Assembly: GCA_044358835.1 (NCBI GenBank)
Contig: JBIKNF010000002.1
Coordinates: 124,001 to 188,000 of the forward strand
Direction: 5' to 3'
DNA from: JAJTHC01 sp044358835
GTDB lineage: Bacteria; Cyanobacteriota; Vampirovibrionia; Vampirovibrionales; JAJTHC01
DNA: 64,000 nucleotides
Shown here: positions 8,728 through 17,740 of the stretch, piece by piece
How the letters are laid out: every line of letters begins with the position of its first letter
Numbering within the stretch: position 1 is the first letter of the stretch
Notes under the pieces: generated by a model
Database searches by the model: none
What the model was told of the DNA's origin: nothing
The model's input: only the letters and a program-made list of their open reading frames with translations
Position numbers and translations under genes: made by a program

Positions 8728-10778
8728 TCGTCGTCGGTGGTGTCTAACAGCGTGCCTTGAATGACGGTGGGGTCTTCATCATCCACCGTGGTGATGGCCA
8801 CATCCGTGGCGTTTAATAAGGCCACAGCTTGTAATTTAGACGCTTCTAAATCGTCCCCCGACCCTTGAATCGTTATGGGGGCGAGGGCGTCTTGTGTTAA
8901 AGGCGTCATCGGTTCTTTTGGTAAGGATTGCTCATCCTCTTCATTGAACACTTGCACAGGCTCCGTTTCTTTTTCGGGAAACAAGCCCGCCGCTGAAGTC
9001 ACAAGTGCTGGCGTGGCAACGTTTTGAAGGGGCAACGGCGCGGGTGAAACAGGCATCACTTCAACTGGAATTAACGTTTGGCCTTCAAGCGTATTAAGCG
9101 GATTCCCCTGTTTTGCTGGAGCAGTTGCAGGGGGGGCTATGGGCTGGACTATGGAAGCTCCAGCCACTTGAAAGGCAATGTGTAGTTCTTGGCCCAAGAC
9201 TTGGGCGGCCGCCTTTTTATAATGGGCGATTTTGTCAGGGGTTTGCATCATTTTAAGCAGGGGTGCGCTTTTGCAAGAAAGCACGAGCTTTTGCGCGTTT
9301 TGTTCGACAATATGCACGTGCTGTAAAAACAACGGACGCACCGCCCCTGAGCTGATTAAGGCACAAATGTGTTGATGTAAATCTTGCAAATTGCTAGGGG
9401 CTGGCGAAGCCGTTTGAACTTGCGGTGGGGCTTGTCGTGGAGCGGGGGCTGGATTCGCTTGAGGAGCAGGCATTTGAGCCACTGGAGCCGACGGGTTATA
9501 CGGTGGGGGCCCTGAAGGAGGCGGTGCCGATCGATAGGCGGGGGCTTGCATCGGCGCGTGGCTGGCCTGAGAAGGTTTGGCATGCTTGAGCTGGTTGAGC
9601 TGTTGTTCAAGGGCTTCCAAACGCTCCAGCAAAGCCGTCATATCGTGAGGCATCACATTCATGCAAATCGCCAGTAAGCCCACTTCCAAGTTTAAAGAAG
9701 GTTCTTGGGCGTGGCGAATGTCTTGATCCAACTGGTTTAGGGCGTTCATAATGCTGGCCACTTGAGCCGAATTCACTAAAGGCGCCAAACGCTTGACGCT
9801 TTCCACCACCGCTTCAGACGTATCTAAATCATCGGCGCTTAAGGCGTCTGCCCCCACTGCTGTGGCAATGAGCAAGTGACGCAAACTCATCATTAACGGC
9901 CGAATTACTTGGCGGGCTTCAATGCCTTTTTGGTTGAAGTCTGAAATATAGTTGAGCGCCATTTGGGCGTCATGTTGAATCAGGGCTTCGGCGAGGGCCA
10001 ACATTTGCTCTTCAGGGACTTCGCCTAAAAACTCAATCAATTCCGCCAAAGCAAAGGCCCCCTGCTTGCCACGCGCCAATACAGAAACTTGATCCAAGTT
10101 CGACAAGGCATCGCGCAATCCCCCACGCGCCTTACGAGCCAAGTGCAACAACGCGTTGGATTCAATCGACAAGCCTTCTTTTTGGCAGATTTCAATCAAA
10201 TGCTGATGAATCGCCGCTGTTGGAATACGATTAAAGTTAAACTGCTGGCATCGTGAAACAATGGTGGGCAACACCTTGTGGGCTTCGGTGGTGGCAAAAA
10301 TAAAAATAACCCGATCAGGCGGTTCTTCAAGCGTTTTAAGCAACGCGTTAAAGGCTTGAGAAGACAACATGTGAATTTCATCAATGATGTAAATCTTGTA
10401 ACGCCCCGCGAGTGGCGCAAATTGACACGATTCGATTAAGTGGCGCGCATCTTCAACGCCTCCGTTAGAGGCGGCGTCAAATTCAATGACGTCTAAATCA
10501 TTGCCTGCGGTGATGTTGACACACGAATCACAGACTTGACAAGGCGTTGAGGTGGGGCCTTGCAGACAGTTCAGCGATTTCGCCAAAATACGCGCAGAAG
10601 AGGTTTTACCCGTGCCTCGTGGGCCGGTGAATAAATAAGCGTGGGCAATACGGTTTAAGGCAATGGCATTACTGAGCGTTTGCGCCACAGCCTGTTGCCC
10701 CACCAGTTCAGGTAAACTTTGGGGGCGGTACTTACGGTACAACGGTAAGTGCGATTCTTGTAAAATCGATGCGTGCAT
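8724..10778 (-). CDS. dnaX: DNA polymerase III subunit gamma/tau
   Basis: DnaX is the clamp-loader ATPase of the replicative polymerase. The chosen ATG gives 684 residues; the GTG three codons earlier lies inside the probable ribosome-binding site AAAAGGTGG. Seen in order are YRKYRP, Walker A GPRGTGKTSSARI (about 50-62), a four-Cys zinc module (C...CQVCDSC), the DEIHMLS Walker B and the SRCQQF sensor region. A long Pro/Ala-rich linker (about residues 395-470) precedes a tau-like C-terminal region with an acidic tail. It follows gpmA by about 40 bp on the same strand. I saw no obvious slippage heptamer for a short gamma form. Confidence 0.96.
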   Translation of the reverse strand: MHASILQESHLPLYRKYRPQSLPELVGQQAVAQTLSNAIALNRIAHAYLFTGPRGTGKTSSARILAKSLNCLQGPTSTPCQVCDSCVNITAGNDLDVIEFDAASNGGVEDARHLIESCQFAPLAGRYKIYIIDEIHMLSSQAFNALLKTLEEPPDRVIFIFATTEAHKVLPTIVSRCQQFNFNRIPTAAIHQHLIEICQKEGLSIESNALLHLARKARGGLRDALSNLDQVSVLARGKQGAFALAELIEFLGEVPEEQMLALAEALIQHDAQMALNYISDFNQKGIEARQVIRPLMMSLRHLLIATAVGADALSADDLDTSEAVVESVKRLAPLVNSAQVASIMNALNQLDQDIRHAQEPSLNLEVGLLAICMNVMPHDMTALLERLEALEQQLNQLKHAKPSQASHAPMQAPAYRSAPPPSGPPPYNPSAPVAQMPAPQANPAPAPRQAPPQVQTASPAPSNLQDLHQHICALISSGAVRPLFLQHVHIVEQNAQKLVLSCKSAPLLKMMQTPDKIAHYKKAAAQVLGQELHIAFQVAGASIVQPIAPPATAPAKQGNPLNTLEGQTLIPVEVMPVSPAPLPLQNVATPALVTSAAGLFPEKETEPVQVFNEEDEQSLPKEPMTPLTQDALAPITIQGSGDDLEASKLQAVALLNATDVAITTVDDEDPTVIQGTLLDTTDDD

Positions 10779-10818
10779 GAAGGCCACCTTTTCGGGTTTT
10801 GAAGTAGTTGCCCACCAC

Positions 10819-11568
10819 TTATTTAGTGGAACCTTGACTGGCTACGGCGTGCATGGCGGCTTGAATGGCCTCAGCATCGCCCAAGTAATAATGCTTAATG
10901 GGTTTAAGGTTTTCATCCAACTCATAGACCAACGGTTGCCCTGTGGGAATGTTGAGTTCGAGGACTTCCGCTTCACTTAGCTCGTCCAGATATTTCACCA
11001 AGGCGCGCAAACTATTGCCATGTGCGGCAATTAACACACGTTTGCCGGCTTTTACTTCAGGAGCAATCACCGTTTGCCAGTATGGCACCACACGCGCCAC
11101 CGTTTCCTTCAAGCTTTCGGTAAGGGGGAGTTCTGCTTCGTTTAAGTGGGCGTAGCGTGGGTCATGCCCAGGGTAACGAAGGTCGTCTTTCGTTAAGGGT
11201 GGGGGGGTAATATCATAGCTACGGCGCCAGATTTTGACTTGTTCTTCACCGTATTTTTGAGCCGTTTCGCTTTTGTCTAGCCCTTGCAACGCGCCGTAAT
11301 GGCGTTCATTAAGGTGCCAATCCTTCACCACAGGAATGTAGAGTTCATCCATGGCGTCGAGGACTTGATTTTGCGTTTTAATGGCTCGTTTTTGAAGGGA
11401 GGTAAAACTTAAATCAAAGCCATAACCGTTGGCTTTAAGCAGTTTTCCCGCATCTTGCGCTTCTTGAACGCCTTGGGCGGTTAAGTCGACATCATGCCAG
11501 CCGGTGAAGCGGTTTGACAGATTCCATTCGCTCTGCCCGTGACGAATTAAAACAAGGGTATAGACCAT
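10819..11568 (-). CDS. gpmA: 2,3-bisphosphoglycerate-dependent phosphoglycerate mutase
   Basis: GpmA interconverts 3- and 2-phosphoglycerate in glycolysis through a phosphohistidine. The 249-residue protein carries LIRHGQSEWN with the catalytic His at residue 8-9, the RFTGWHDVDLT segment, ERHYGALQGLDK and the second His in AAHGNSLRALVKYL. An ATG three codons upstream overlaps the ribosome-binding site AAAAGGA, so the inner ATG was chosen; it has 8-nt spacing. It is the first gene of a probable gpmA-dnaX unit. The other glycolytic gene in the window, gapA, is about 43 kb away. Confidence 0.96.
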   Translation of the reverse strand: MVYTLVLIRHGQSEWNLSNRFTGWHDVDLTAQGVQEAQDAGKLLKANGYGFDLSFTSLQKRAIKTQNQVLDAMDELYIPVVKDWHLNERHYGALQGLDKSETAQKYGEEQVKIWRRSYDITPPPLTKDDLRYPGHDPRYAHLNEAELPLTESLKETVARVVPYWQTVIAPEVKAGKRVLIAAHGNSLRALVKYLDELSEAEVLELNIPTGQPLVYELDENLKPIKHYYLGDAEAIQAAMHAVASQGSTK

Positions 11569-11677
11569 GGCACACATCCTTTTGGGTGAAATGAAACTGC
11601 TTTTATTCTACCTGAAGCGCTCAAAAATGCCAAGTCATCTGTTTCAGAAGAAAACGGTTTATGATAAGGATTTACAT

Positions 11678-12439
11678 TCAATTTGAACTACATGAGCTAC
11701 CATTTTGAACCAATAAACTAAAATACACAAAAGCAGGTACTAAGTGTTTAGGCATTTCAGGATGAATGACTAAGTAGAGAACTTCCCTAAAACTAAATCC
11801 TTTTGAAGGGAACGACGCTAGCAAGATTCTATTATGGTTGGTGACATCTACGAGTTTGTTTTTATATTCGATTTTATTGTTTATTTGCCACTCCCAAGAT
11901 TGCCCTTTAGGAATAGCAGTCCCCGTTAGTGTCGAACTCGTTTGTTCTTTATAAAGTTCTAGGAATGGATTATTTCCAGGGTATAAAACAGTCAAGAAGG
12001 GTATATCATTTTTAGTAAAATAATAATGAGTTGTTGTAGTAACAAAAGGCTGTTTTTTTATCTGACTCTGAAACGGTAGCCACTCTGTATAATCTTCTGT
12101 ACTGGAAGTTTGACTACATTCTTTATTGTGATAGTGTGTCGTCGAACTTTCAAATGAAAGTTTGAACAGTGGGAAGGTATTCAAGTTATACTTAGTAGGG
12201 TAATTATAGACGAAATACTGTTCGCCTATTAAGGCCTTGTCTCTTGCAATCGTCAATAAATGATAACCTTGGTTTAAATACTCCTCTACCTCTGGATTTT
12301 TTTGAGCAATGTCTTGATACGTATATTTTAAGGTCTTATTTCTAGCAATATATTGTAACCAAATTAAAAAGGATGGAAACCCAATAGCAAATCCTACACC
12401 AATGATTGCAAGAAACTGTACTTGTTCATAAGTTGGCAT
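11678..12439 (-). CDS. AT-rich membrane-anchored orphan protein
   Basis: This 253-residue protein (from ATG at 12439; a TTG eight codons earlier is also open) has one N-terminal hydrophobic segment (about residues 8-31). A Tyr/Thr/Asn-rich hydrophilic domain follows, then a more hydrophobic C-terminal patch (about 215-245). The short positive stretch after the anchor is ambiguous for topology. I recognise no family. The gene is distinctly AT-rich, like its 400-bp upstream spacer, which marks a compositional island of about 1.2 kb between gpmA and fmt. It may be recently acquired or weakly constrained. Confidence 0.6.
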   Translation of the reverse strand: MPTYEQVQFLAIIGVGFAIGFPSFLIWLQYIARNKTLKYTYQDIAQKNPEVEEYLNQGYHLLTIARDKALIGEQYFVYNYPTKYNLNTFPLFKLSFESSTTHYHNKECSQTSSTEDYTEWLPFQSQIKKQPFVTTTTHYYFTKNDIPFLTVLYPGNNPFLELYKEQTSSTLTGTAIPKGQSWEWQINNKIEYKNKLVDVTNHNRILLASFPSKGFSFREVLYLVIHPEMPKHLVPAFVYFSLLVQNGSSCSSN

Positions 12440-12770
12440 TACACACCGTCTTTCTCTGCACAAAAGCTCTTTTTGCTTCTAAACAAAACTCTTAAATAAT
12501 AGTAAGGTAAGCTTATCACGAGTCTTTCAAGGTAAACTTAGAACACACAAAATTTCATGCGATAAAGGGACAGGATGGATCTTTTCTGCTAAAATAATTT
12601 TTTCTTTGATCTAATTTCTTGAGCCCTTTTTGATAAATACGTTTCTAACAAAGACGTTTTTCTATAGTGTCCGAAAGACAAAACACGTCAAACTAAAGAA
12701 ACGAAATAAACGAAAGAAAATAAATAAATATGCCCCTTTTTTGGCAAAAAACGAAAGAAAGCTAAAACAA
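12440..12770. other. AT-rich spacer upstream of the tandem repeat
   Basis: No gene is seen here. It separates the divergent 11678 gene and fmt. Degenerate copies of the downstream repeat (ACGAAAGAAA, ACTAAAGAAA) start near 12693. A near-palindrome TTTTTTGGCAAAAAA lies around 12737-12751 and could form a weak hairpin. Confidence 0.5.
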
Positions 12771-12830
12771 ACTAAATAAAACTAAAGAAAACTAAAGAAA
12801 ACTAAAGAAAACTAAAGAAAACGAAAGAAA
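12771..12830. repeat. 10-bp tandem repeat with phased A-tracts
   Basis: Six consecutive 10-bp units of the type ACTAAAGAAA end 14 bp before the fmt start codon. The first (ACTAAATAAA) and last (ACGAAAGAAA) are variants; the four middle units are identical. Joining the units gives an A4 run every 10 bp, close to one helical turn, so the DNA is expected to be curved. Copy number could vary by slippage. The last unit runs into AAAATGGAG, which serves as the ribosome-binding region of fmt. Confidence 0.85.
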
Positions 12831-12844
12831 ATGGAGATTGCCTC

Positions 12845-13807
12845 ATGCCCCCCCTACGCATCGTATTTATGGGAACCCCCGACTTTTCTGTGCCGTGTTT
12901 GAATGAACTACTCAACGCACCCGATATTCAAGTCGTGGCGGTGGTGACCCAACCCGATCGCCCCGCAGGTCGAGGCAAAAAACTCACGCCTTCGCCCGTA
13001 AAAATAGTGGCGAAAACCCACGGCATACAAGTCTTTACGCCTGAACGGCTCCGCAAGGAAGACGATGTGATGCAAGCCCTTGAAGAGCTTACCCCTGACT
13101 ATATCGTCACCATTGCCTTTGGGCAGATTCTCCCCCCACGCGTCCTAAACACGCCGAAAAAAGGGGTCGTCAATGTGCATGCCTCCTTATTGCCTGAATA
13201 CCGAGGGGCGAATCCGATTCAGTGGGCCGTGCTAGACGGTAAGGCGGAAACAGGCTTAACCACTATGTTTAGCGATGAAGGCGTCGACACAGGCGATATG
13301 CTCCTCAAGCGGAGCCTCCCCATTGAAGCGGACGATACCACAGGCTCGCTGTCGGACAAGTTGGCCCAAATCGCGGGGGGTGTTTTGCTTGAAACGCTTG
13401 CAGGGCTTGAAAACGGACGCCTCACGCCCCAAAAACAAAACGACACCTTGGCCACTTTTGCCCCCAAACTCAAAAAAGAAGATGCGTCGATCGATTGGAC
13501 GGCTTCAGCGACGGTGATCAAGCAACGCATTCAAGCCTTGACGCCTTTCCCCAGTGCGAAAGTGAGCTTTAAAGACGTCGTGTTAAAACTGGGCACAGTT
13601 TCGGTGGTGAAAGACACTGAAGTAAGTGAAGCACGAGCTGGACAAGTGCTAGACGTCAATAAACAAGGCATTTTCGTGCAAACAGGCGACGGGGTTTTGT
13701 GCATTGAAACGCTTCAACCCGCTGGCAAGGCGTTAATGAAGGCGTCTGATTGGGGGCGTAATGCGATGTTCAAACATTCGCCCGATGAACTGGTTTCTTT
13801 TCAATAA
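12845..13807 (+). CDS. fmt: Methionyl-tRNA formyltransferase
   Basis: Fmt formylates initiator Met-tRNA using 10-formyl-tetrahydrofolate. At 320 residues it is of normal length. The N-terminal formyltransferase domain shows FMGTPDFSVPCL (about 8-19), the catalytic block NVHASLLPEYRGANPIQWAV (about 108-127, with Asn and His) and GVDTGDML with the catalytic Asp. The C-terminal tRNA-binding domain starts about residue 205 (SIDWTASATVIKQRIQALTPFPSA). ATGGAG about 10 bp upstream is a usable ribosome-binding site, embedded in the end of the tandem repeat. def, the frequent partner, is not here. gdhA follows 52 bp downstream with its own -10 box. Confidence 0.97.
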   Translation: MPPLRIVFMGTPDFSVPCLNELLNAPDIQVVAVVTQPDRPAGRGKKLTPSPVKIVAKTHGIQVFTPERLRKEDDVMQALEELTPDYIVTIAFGQILPPRVLNTPKKGVVNVHASLLPEYRGANPIQWAVLDGKAETGLTTMFSDEGVDTGDMLLKRSLPIEADDTTGSLSDKLAQIAGGVLLETLAGLENGRLTPQKQNDTLATFAPKLKKEDASIDWTASATVIKQRIQALTPFPSAKVSFKDVVLKLGTVSVVKDTEVSEARAGQVLDVNKQGIFVQTGDGVLCIETLQPAGKALMKASDWGRNAMFKHSPDELVSFQ

Positions 13808-13810
13808 ATT

Positions 13811-13819
13811 TGCTACAAT
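13811..13819 (+). promoter_or_regulatory. Extended -10 (TGCTACAAT) upstream of gdhA
   Basis: TGCTACAAT lies about 40 bp before the gdhA start, just after the fmt stop. It matches the extended -10 TGnTAYAAT seen repeatedly in this window. No good -35 is visible. Confidence 0.5.
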
Positions 13820-13859
13820 AAAAAGGTACATAGTGTTTTTAAGAGAGGGATGACCTACC

Positions 13860-15131
13860 ATGATGGCGCAACATCCGATGAAAGAGTTTTACAACGAAAC
13901 CTTTGACATGGCACAAAAGCAACTCGACGCCGTTGCGGAGATCATGAACTTGGATGCGGGCGTCCACGAACGGCTGCGCTTTCCGCGTAAATCGTTGATT
14001 GTTTCAGTCCCCATTAAGTTGGACAACGGCCTGACCAAGCTGTTTATGGGCTACCGTGTGCAACATGATCAAACCCTTGGGCCTTCTAAAGGAGGCGTGC
14101 GTTTTCACCATGATGTTCAACTCGGTGAAGTGGCAGCGCTTGCCATGTGGATGACCTGGAAGTGTTCCCTGCTGAACTTGCCTTATGGCGGTGCCAAAGG
14201 TGGGGTGTGTTGCTTTCCTGAAGAAATGAGCGAAAACGAGCTTGAACGCCTGACGCGTCGTTACACGACGGAAATTTTATCGATGATTGGGCCCGAAAAA
14301 GATATCCCTGCGCCCGATATGTACACCAACGAAAAAATGATGGCGTGGATGATGGATACCTATTCCAACTTCATTGGCTATGCGGTTCCCGGAGTCGTAA
14401 CAGGCAAGCCTGTCAGCGTAGGCGGGACGCTTGGGCGTGTAGAAGCCACAGGCCGTGGCGTGGCCTTAACAGTTGAACTGGCGGTGCAGAAGCTTGGCCA
14501 CTTTAGCGAAGCGCCAACTGTGGCGGTGCAGGGATTTGGAAATGTGGGGAGTATTACGGCGAAGTTTTTGCATCAAAAGGGGTATAGAATTGTCGCTATT
14601 ACGGATGTAAAAGGGGGTATTTATGACCCTACGGGCATTGATGTGCCTAAACTTCAAGCCTATGTGCGTGAACATGGTTCTGTAGAAGGCTACACCCCCG
14701 GTGATGCGTTAGATTTAAAAGAAATTTTTGAGCTAGATGTGGATGTACTCGTACCTGCGGCGGTGGCGAATTGCATCACCGATGCGAATGCGGATCGTGT
14801 GAAGGCGCGTATTGTCGCCGAAGGGGCGAACGGTCCTGTCACTACAGAAGCCGACCGCATTTTAGATGCCAAGGGGATTTATGTCATCCCTGGTATTTTG
14901 GCAAATGCGGGCGGTGTGGTTGTTTCTTACTTTGAATGGGTGCAGGATATTCAGCACTTGTTTTGGTCTGAAAATGAAGTCACCAACAAGTTGACGTATC
15001 TGATGAGTAAAGCCTTCGACGAGGTGTTTCATACGGCCTTAGAACGTAAGGTGTCGCCTCGCACAGCGGCGATGATCATCGGGGTGGGGCGAGTCGCCGA
15101 AGCCAAGAAACTGCGTGGACTTTATCCTTAA
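13860..15131 (+). CDS. gdhA: Glutamate dehydrogenase (Glu/Leu/Phe/Val dehydrogenase family)
   Basis: This enzyme links 2-oxoglutarate and ammonia to glutamate using NAD(P)(H). The 423-residue protein has the dimerisation/catalytic domain with PSKGGVRFH, the catalytic-lysine motif LPYGGAKGGV (about 115-124) and DIPAPDMYTNEKMMAWM. The Rossmann domain has VQGFGNVGS (about 222-230) and ends in GILANAGGVVVSYFEW. The length fits the hexameric bacterial/archaeal GdhA/RocG class. Cofactor choice cannot be read safely. Next come sucC and sucD on the same strand, a grouping around 2-oxoglutarate metabolism. A start at the second Met is equally possible. Confidence 0.95.
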   Translation: MMAQHPMKEFYNETFDMAQKQLDAVAEIMNLDAGVHERLRFPRKSLIVSVPIKLDNGLTKLFMGYRVQHDQTLGPSKGGVRFHHDVQLGEVAALAMWMTWKCSLLNLPYGGAKGGVCCFPEEMSENELERLTRRYTTEILSMIGPEKDIPAPDMYTNEKMMAWMMDTYSNFIGYAVPGVVTGKPVSVGGTLGRVEATGRGVALTVELAVQKLGHFSEAPTVAVQGFGNVGSITAKFLHQKGYRIVAITDVKGGIYDPTGIDVPKLQAYVREHGSVEGYTPGDALDLKEIFELDVDVLVPAAVANCITDANADRVKARIVAEGANGPVTTEADRILDAKGIYVIPGILANAGGVVVSYFEWVQDIQHLFWSENEVTNKLTYLMSKAFDEVFHTALERKVSPRTAAMIIGVGRVAEAKKLRGLYP

Positions 15132-15199
15132 GACGCTTCACTTGGCGTAAAAAACGCCTTGTTTGCCAGAACGTCTATTGCTTTTTTTGCAGGGGTGAA

Positions 15200-15207
15200 G
15201 TTACAAT
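15200..15207 (+). promoter_or_regulatory. GTTACAAT box upstream of sucC
   Basis: GTTACAAT occurs 45 bp before the sucC ATG, in position for a -10 (TACAAT). It equals one half-site of the cyanobacterial HLR1 element, but no second half-site follows. Confidence 0.45.
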
Positions 15208-15251
15208 AGTATTATGTTCGTCTATATCGTGATTAGTGAAGGAAATTGTGA

Positions 15252-16430
15252 ATGAAAATCCATGAATACCAAGCCAAAGGCTTGTTTCGTCAGTACAAGA
15301 TCAACGTGCCCAATGGAGATGTGGCCACCACTGCCGAAGGAGCGGTTCAAGTCGCCTCTACCCTAAAAACGCCTAAAGTCGTCGTTAAAGCCCAAATCCA
15401 TGCCGGCGGGCGCGGTAAAGGCGGCGGTGTAAAAGTGGTGGAAAACACCCCTGAAGCCGTCCGCACTGCTGCGGAAACGATTATCGGCATGCAATTGATT
15501 ACGCACCAAACCAGTGCCGAAGGACAAAAAGTCAAATGCGTTTTGGTGGAAGAAGGTTCCAACATCGCTCGTGAATTGTATTTAGCGATCGTCATGGACA
15601 GAGCCACCTCTCGTGCGGTTTTGATGGCATCGACCGAAGGCGGTATGGATATTGAAGCGGTAGCTGAGCATACACCAGAAAAAATCAATAAAACCGTGAT
15701 TCATCCTGCGTTAGGCATTCAAGACTATGAAATTCGTGAAGTCTGCTTTAGTCTTGGGCTAAATCCCGCTCAAAGTAAGCAGGCTCACAAATTGATTAAA
15801 AATCTTTACACGATGTTTATTGAAACAGACTGTAGCTTGCTTGAAATCAACCCGCTTATCATCACGGCGGACGACCAAGTCTTCGCCCTTGACGGTAAAG
15901 TCAACTTTGATTCCAACGCCTTGTACCGACATGCGGACATCGTCGCCTTGCGAGACTTGGATGAAGAAGATCCGCTGGAAGTGGAAGCATCTAAATTTGG
16001 GCTCAATTACATTAAGTTAGACGGTGAAGTGGCTTGCATGGTCAACGGTGCGGGTCTCGCCATGGCCACCATGGACATCGTCAAACTCTACGGAGCCTCG
16101 CCAGCCAACTTTTTAGACGTTGGCGGCAGTGCCACGGAAGACGCCATTGAAAACGCCTTCCGCATTATTATGAGTGACAAAGACGTAAAAGTCATTTTCA
16201 TCAACATTTTTGGGGGTATTTTGCGTTGCGATTTGCTGGCCACGGGCGTGGTGAAAGCGGCTCAAAAGCTGAATATGAGCTTGCCGATTGTCATTCGCAT
16301 GAAAGGCACCAATGTGGAAGAAGGCAAACGTATTTTGGCTGAAAGTGGCATTCGCTACGAAGTGGGTGAAACCATTGAAGCTGCGGCTGAAAAGGTAGTA
16401 CTTTCGCTCAAAGAGACCACATCTGTATAG
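15252..16430 (+). CDS. sucC: Succinate-CoA ligase subunit beta
   Basis: SucC is the nucleotide- and succinate-binding subunit of succinyl-CoA synthetase (TCA cycle). The 392 residues start with the typical MKIHEYQAKGLFRQYKI. An ATP-grasp fold follows with the glycine-rich AGGRGKGGGVKVV (about 52-64) and the LLEINPL motif (about 197-203). The CoA-ligase domain has NGAGLAMATMDI, FLDVGGSAT and FINIFGGILRCD. AAGGA precedes the ATG. sucD follows after 58 bp in the standard order. No 2-oxoglutarate dehydrogenase genes are next to it, so entry to the reaction is encoded elsewhere or differently. Confidence 0.97.
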   Translation: MKIHEYQAKGLFRQYKINVPNGDVATTAEGAVQVASTLKTPKVVVKAQIHAGGRGKGGGVKVVENTPEAVRTAAETIIGMQLITHQTSAEGQKVKCVLVEEGSNIARELYLAIVMDRATSRAVLMASTEGGMDIEAVAEHTPEKINKTVIHPALGIQDYEIREVCFSLGLNPAQSKQAHKLIKNLYTMFIETDCSLLEINPLIITADDQVFALDGKVNFDSNALYRHADIVALRDLDEEDPLEVEASKFGLNYIKLDGEVACMVNGAGLAMATMDIVKLYGASPANFLDVGGSATEDAIENAFRIIMSDKDVKVIFINIFGGILRCDLLATGVVKAAQKLNMSLPIVIRMKGTNVEEGKRILAESGIRYEVGETIEAAAEKVVLSLKETTSV

Positions 16431-16488
16431 CATAGTCGAGCTAAAGACTTCACATATATAACCCCCTATTTAAAAAGGAAATTACGAC

Positions 16489-17385
16489 ATGGCGGTTTTA
16501 TTAACCAAAGAAACAAAAGTCATCGTGCAAGGTTTGACAGGGCGTGAAGGTACGTTTCATGCCGAGCAGTGTCTTAAATACGGCACGCAAATCGTCGGAG
16601 GCGTCACCCCCAACAAAGGCGGAACGACTCACACCGTAAACGGCGCAGACCTCCCTATTTTTAACACCGTGAAAGACGCTGTAGCTCAAACAGGAGCCGA
16701 TTGTTCCGTGATTTTTGTGCCTCCTCCTTTTGCGGCGGATGCGATTTTAGAAGCAGCGGACGCTGGTGTGGCTCTCGTGATTTGCATCACCGAAGGCATC
16801 CCTGTGGTGGATATGATGAAGGTCAAGCATTTGTTGTTGACCGAATACCCTAGCGTGCGTCTCATCGGGCCCAACTGTCCCGGTATTATTAGCCCAGGGC
16901 AAGCAAAGGTCGGCATTATGCCAGCGTCGATTCACTTGGCGGGTCGTGTGGGTGTTGTTTCTCGCTCAGGAACGCTCACCTACGAAGCGGTGGATCAGCT
17001 CACCCAACGAGGCATTGGGCAAAGCACTTGTATCGGTATCGGGGGAGATCCCATCAACGGCACGAACTTCATCGATGCGTTAGCGTTGTTCCAAGCGGAT
17101 CCTGATACGGATGCCATTATCATGATTGGCGAAATCGGCGGTTCGGCTGAAGAAGAAGCCGCAGCCTATTACAAAGAACACGTCACTAAGCCCATGGTAT
17201 GCTTTATTGCGGGTCAAACGGCGCCTCCTGGCAAACGCATGGGTCATGCGGGTGCGATTATTTCAGGCGGTAAGGGAACGGCTGCTGAAAAAATGAAGGC
17301 TCTTACGGAAGCTGGCATTGCGGTAGTTGAATCCCCAGCGGATATGGGATCTACCCTTGAAAAGCTGTTGACGGCAAAAGTCTAA
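16489..17385 (+). CDS. sucD: Succinate-CoA ligase subunit alpha
   Basis: SucD binds CoA and carries the phosphorylated histidine. The 298-residue protein has the CoA-binding QGLTGREGTFHAEQ (about 14-27), VIFVPPPFAADAI, IGPNCPGIISP and the active-site segment GHAGAIISGGKGTAAEK near residue 251, with the His. AAAAGGA lies upstream at suitable spacing. With sucC it forms the alpha/beta enzyme. A spacer rich in inverted repeats follows the stop. Confidence 0.97.
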   Translation: MAVLLTKETKVIVQGLTGREGTFHAEQCLKYGTQIVGGVTPNKGGTTHTVNGADLPIFNTVKDAVAQTGADCSVIFVPPPFAADAILEAADAGVALVICITEGIPVVDMMKVKHLLLTEYPSVRLIGPNCPGIISPGQAKVGIMPASIHLAGRVGVVSRSGTLTYEAVDQLTQRGIGQSTCIGIGGDPINGTNFIDALALFQADPDTDAIIMIGEIGGSAEEEAAAYYKEHVTKPMVCFIAGQTAPPGKRMGHAGAIISGGKGTAAEKMKALTEAGIAVVESPADMGSTLEKLLTAKV

Positions 17386-17426
17386 GCATCTGGATTGTTT
17401 GCTCCGTTTTTAGTTGGTCGTCGTCA

Positions 17427-17452
17427 GAGACCTTTGCTCCGCCAAAGGTCTC
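17427..17452. repeat. 10-bp perfect inverted repeat
   Basis: GAGACCTTTG (17427-17436) and CAAAGGTCTC (17443-17452) flank a 6-nt loop, 42 bp after sucD. No T-run follows, so it is not a clear terminator. Confidence 0.7.
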
Positions 17453-17470
17453 CAACACCTCTAAAGGCGG

Positions 17471-17532
17471 TTTAAGGAGGGGGAAAGAGAAGGAAATTGT
17501 TGCGGCTCTCCTTCTCTTTCCCCCTCCTTAAA
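17471..17532. repeat. 24-bp perfect inverted repeat, 14-nt loop
   Basis: The left arm (17471-17494) is purine-rich: TTTAAGGAGGGGG followed by AAAGAGAAGGA. Its exact complement is at 17509-17532. The arms pair over all 24 positions and the loop is AATTGTTGCGGCTC. The right arm runs on into a further pyrimidine-rich stretch (TCCTCCCCCTTTCTC). It could end sucCD transcription or be a small mobile hairpin element. Confidence 0.85.
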
Positions 17533-17703
17533 AATCCTCCCCCTTTCTCATCCTTTTCGCTTGCTCCACTTTCTACACGTCGGACGTCCGCAAAATCGCT
17601 CGGGGATTCGCAATTCGCTCACCCGCTCGGATTTAGTGCTTGGACGTCGGCTGGTGCAACGAGTTAGATACTCCCACTTTTTATCTAAAAAAGACAAGAC
17701 ACC

Positions 17704-17740
17704 AAAAAGCGACGTTCTTTTCCAAGAAACGTCGCTTTTT
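17704..17740. terminator. Bidirectional terminator between sucD and tpx
   Basis: AAAAAGCGACGTT (17704-17716) pairs with AACGTCGCTTTTT (17728-17740). Inner pairing CTT/AAG can extend the stem with a bulge. The T-run on each strand suits both the plus-strand sucCD transcript and the minus-strand tpx transcript. Confidence 0.75.

Noticed and set aside
12690..12830. CRISPR array
   Set aside because: The 10-bp units are contiguous with no spacers; a simple tandem repeat.
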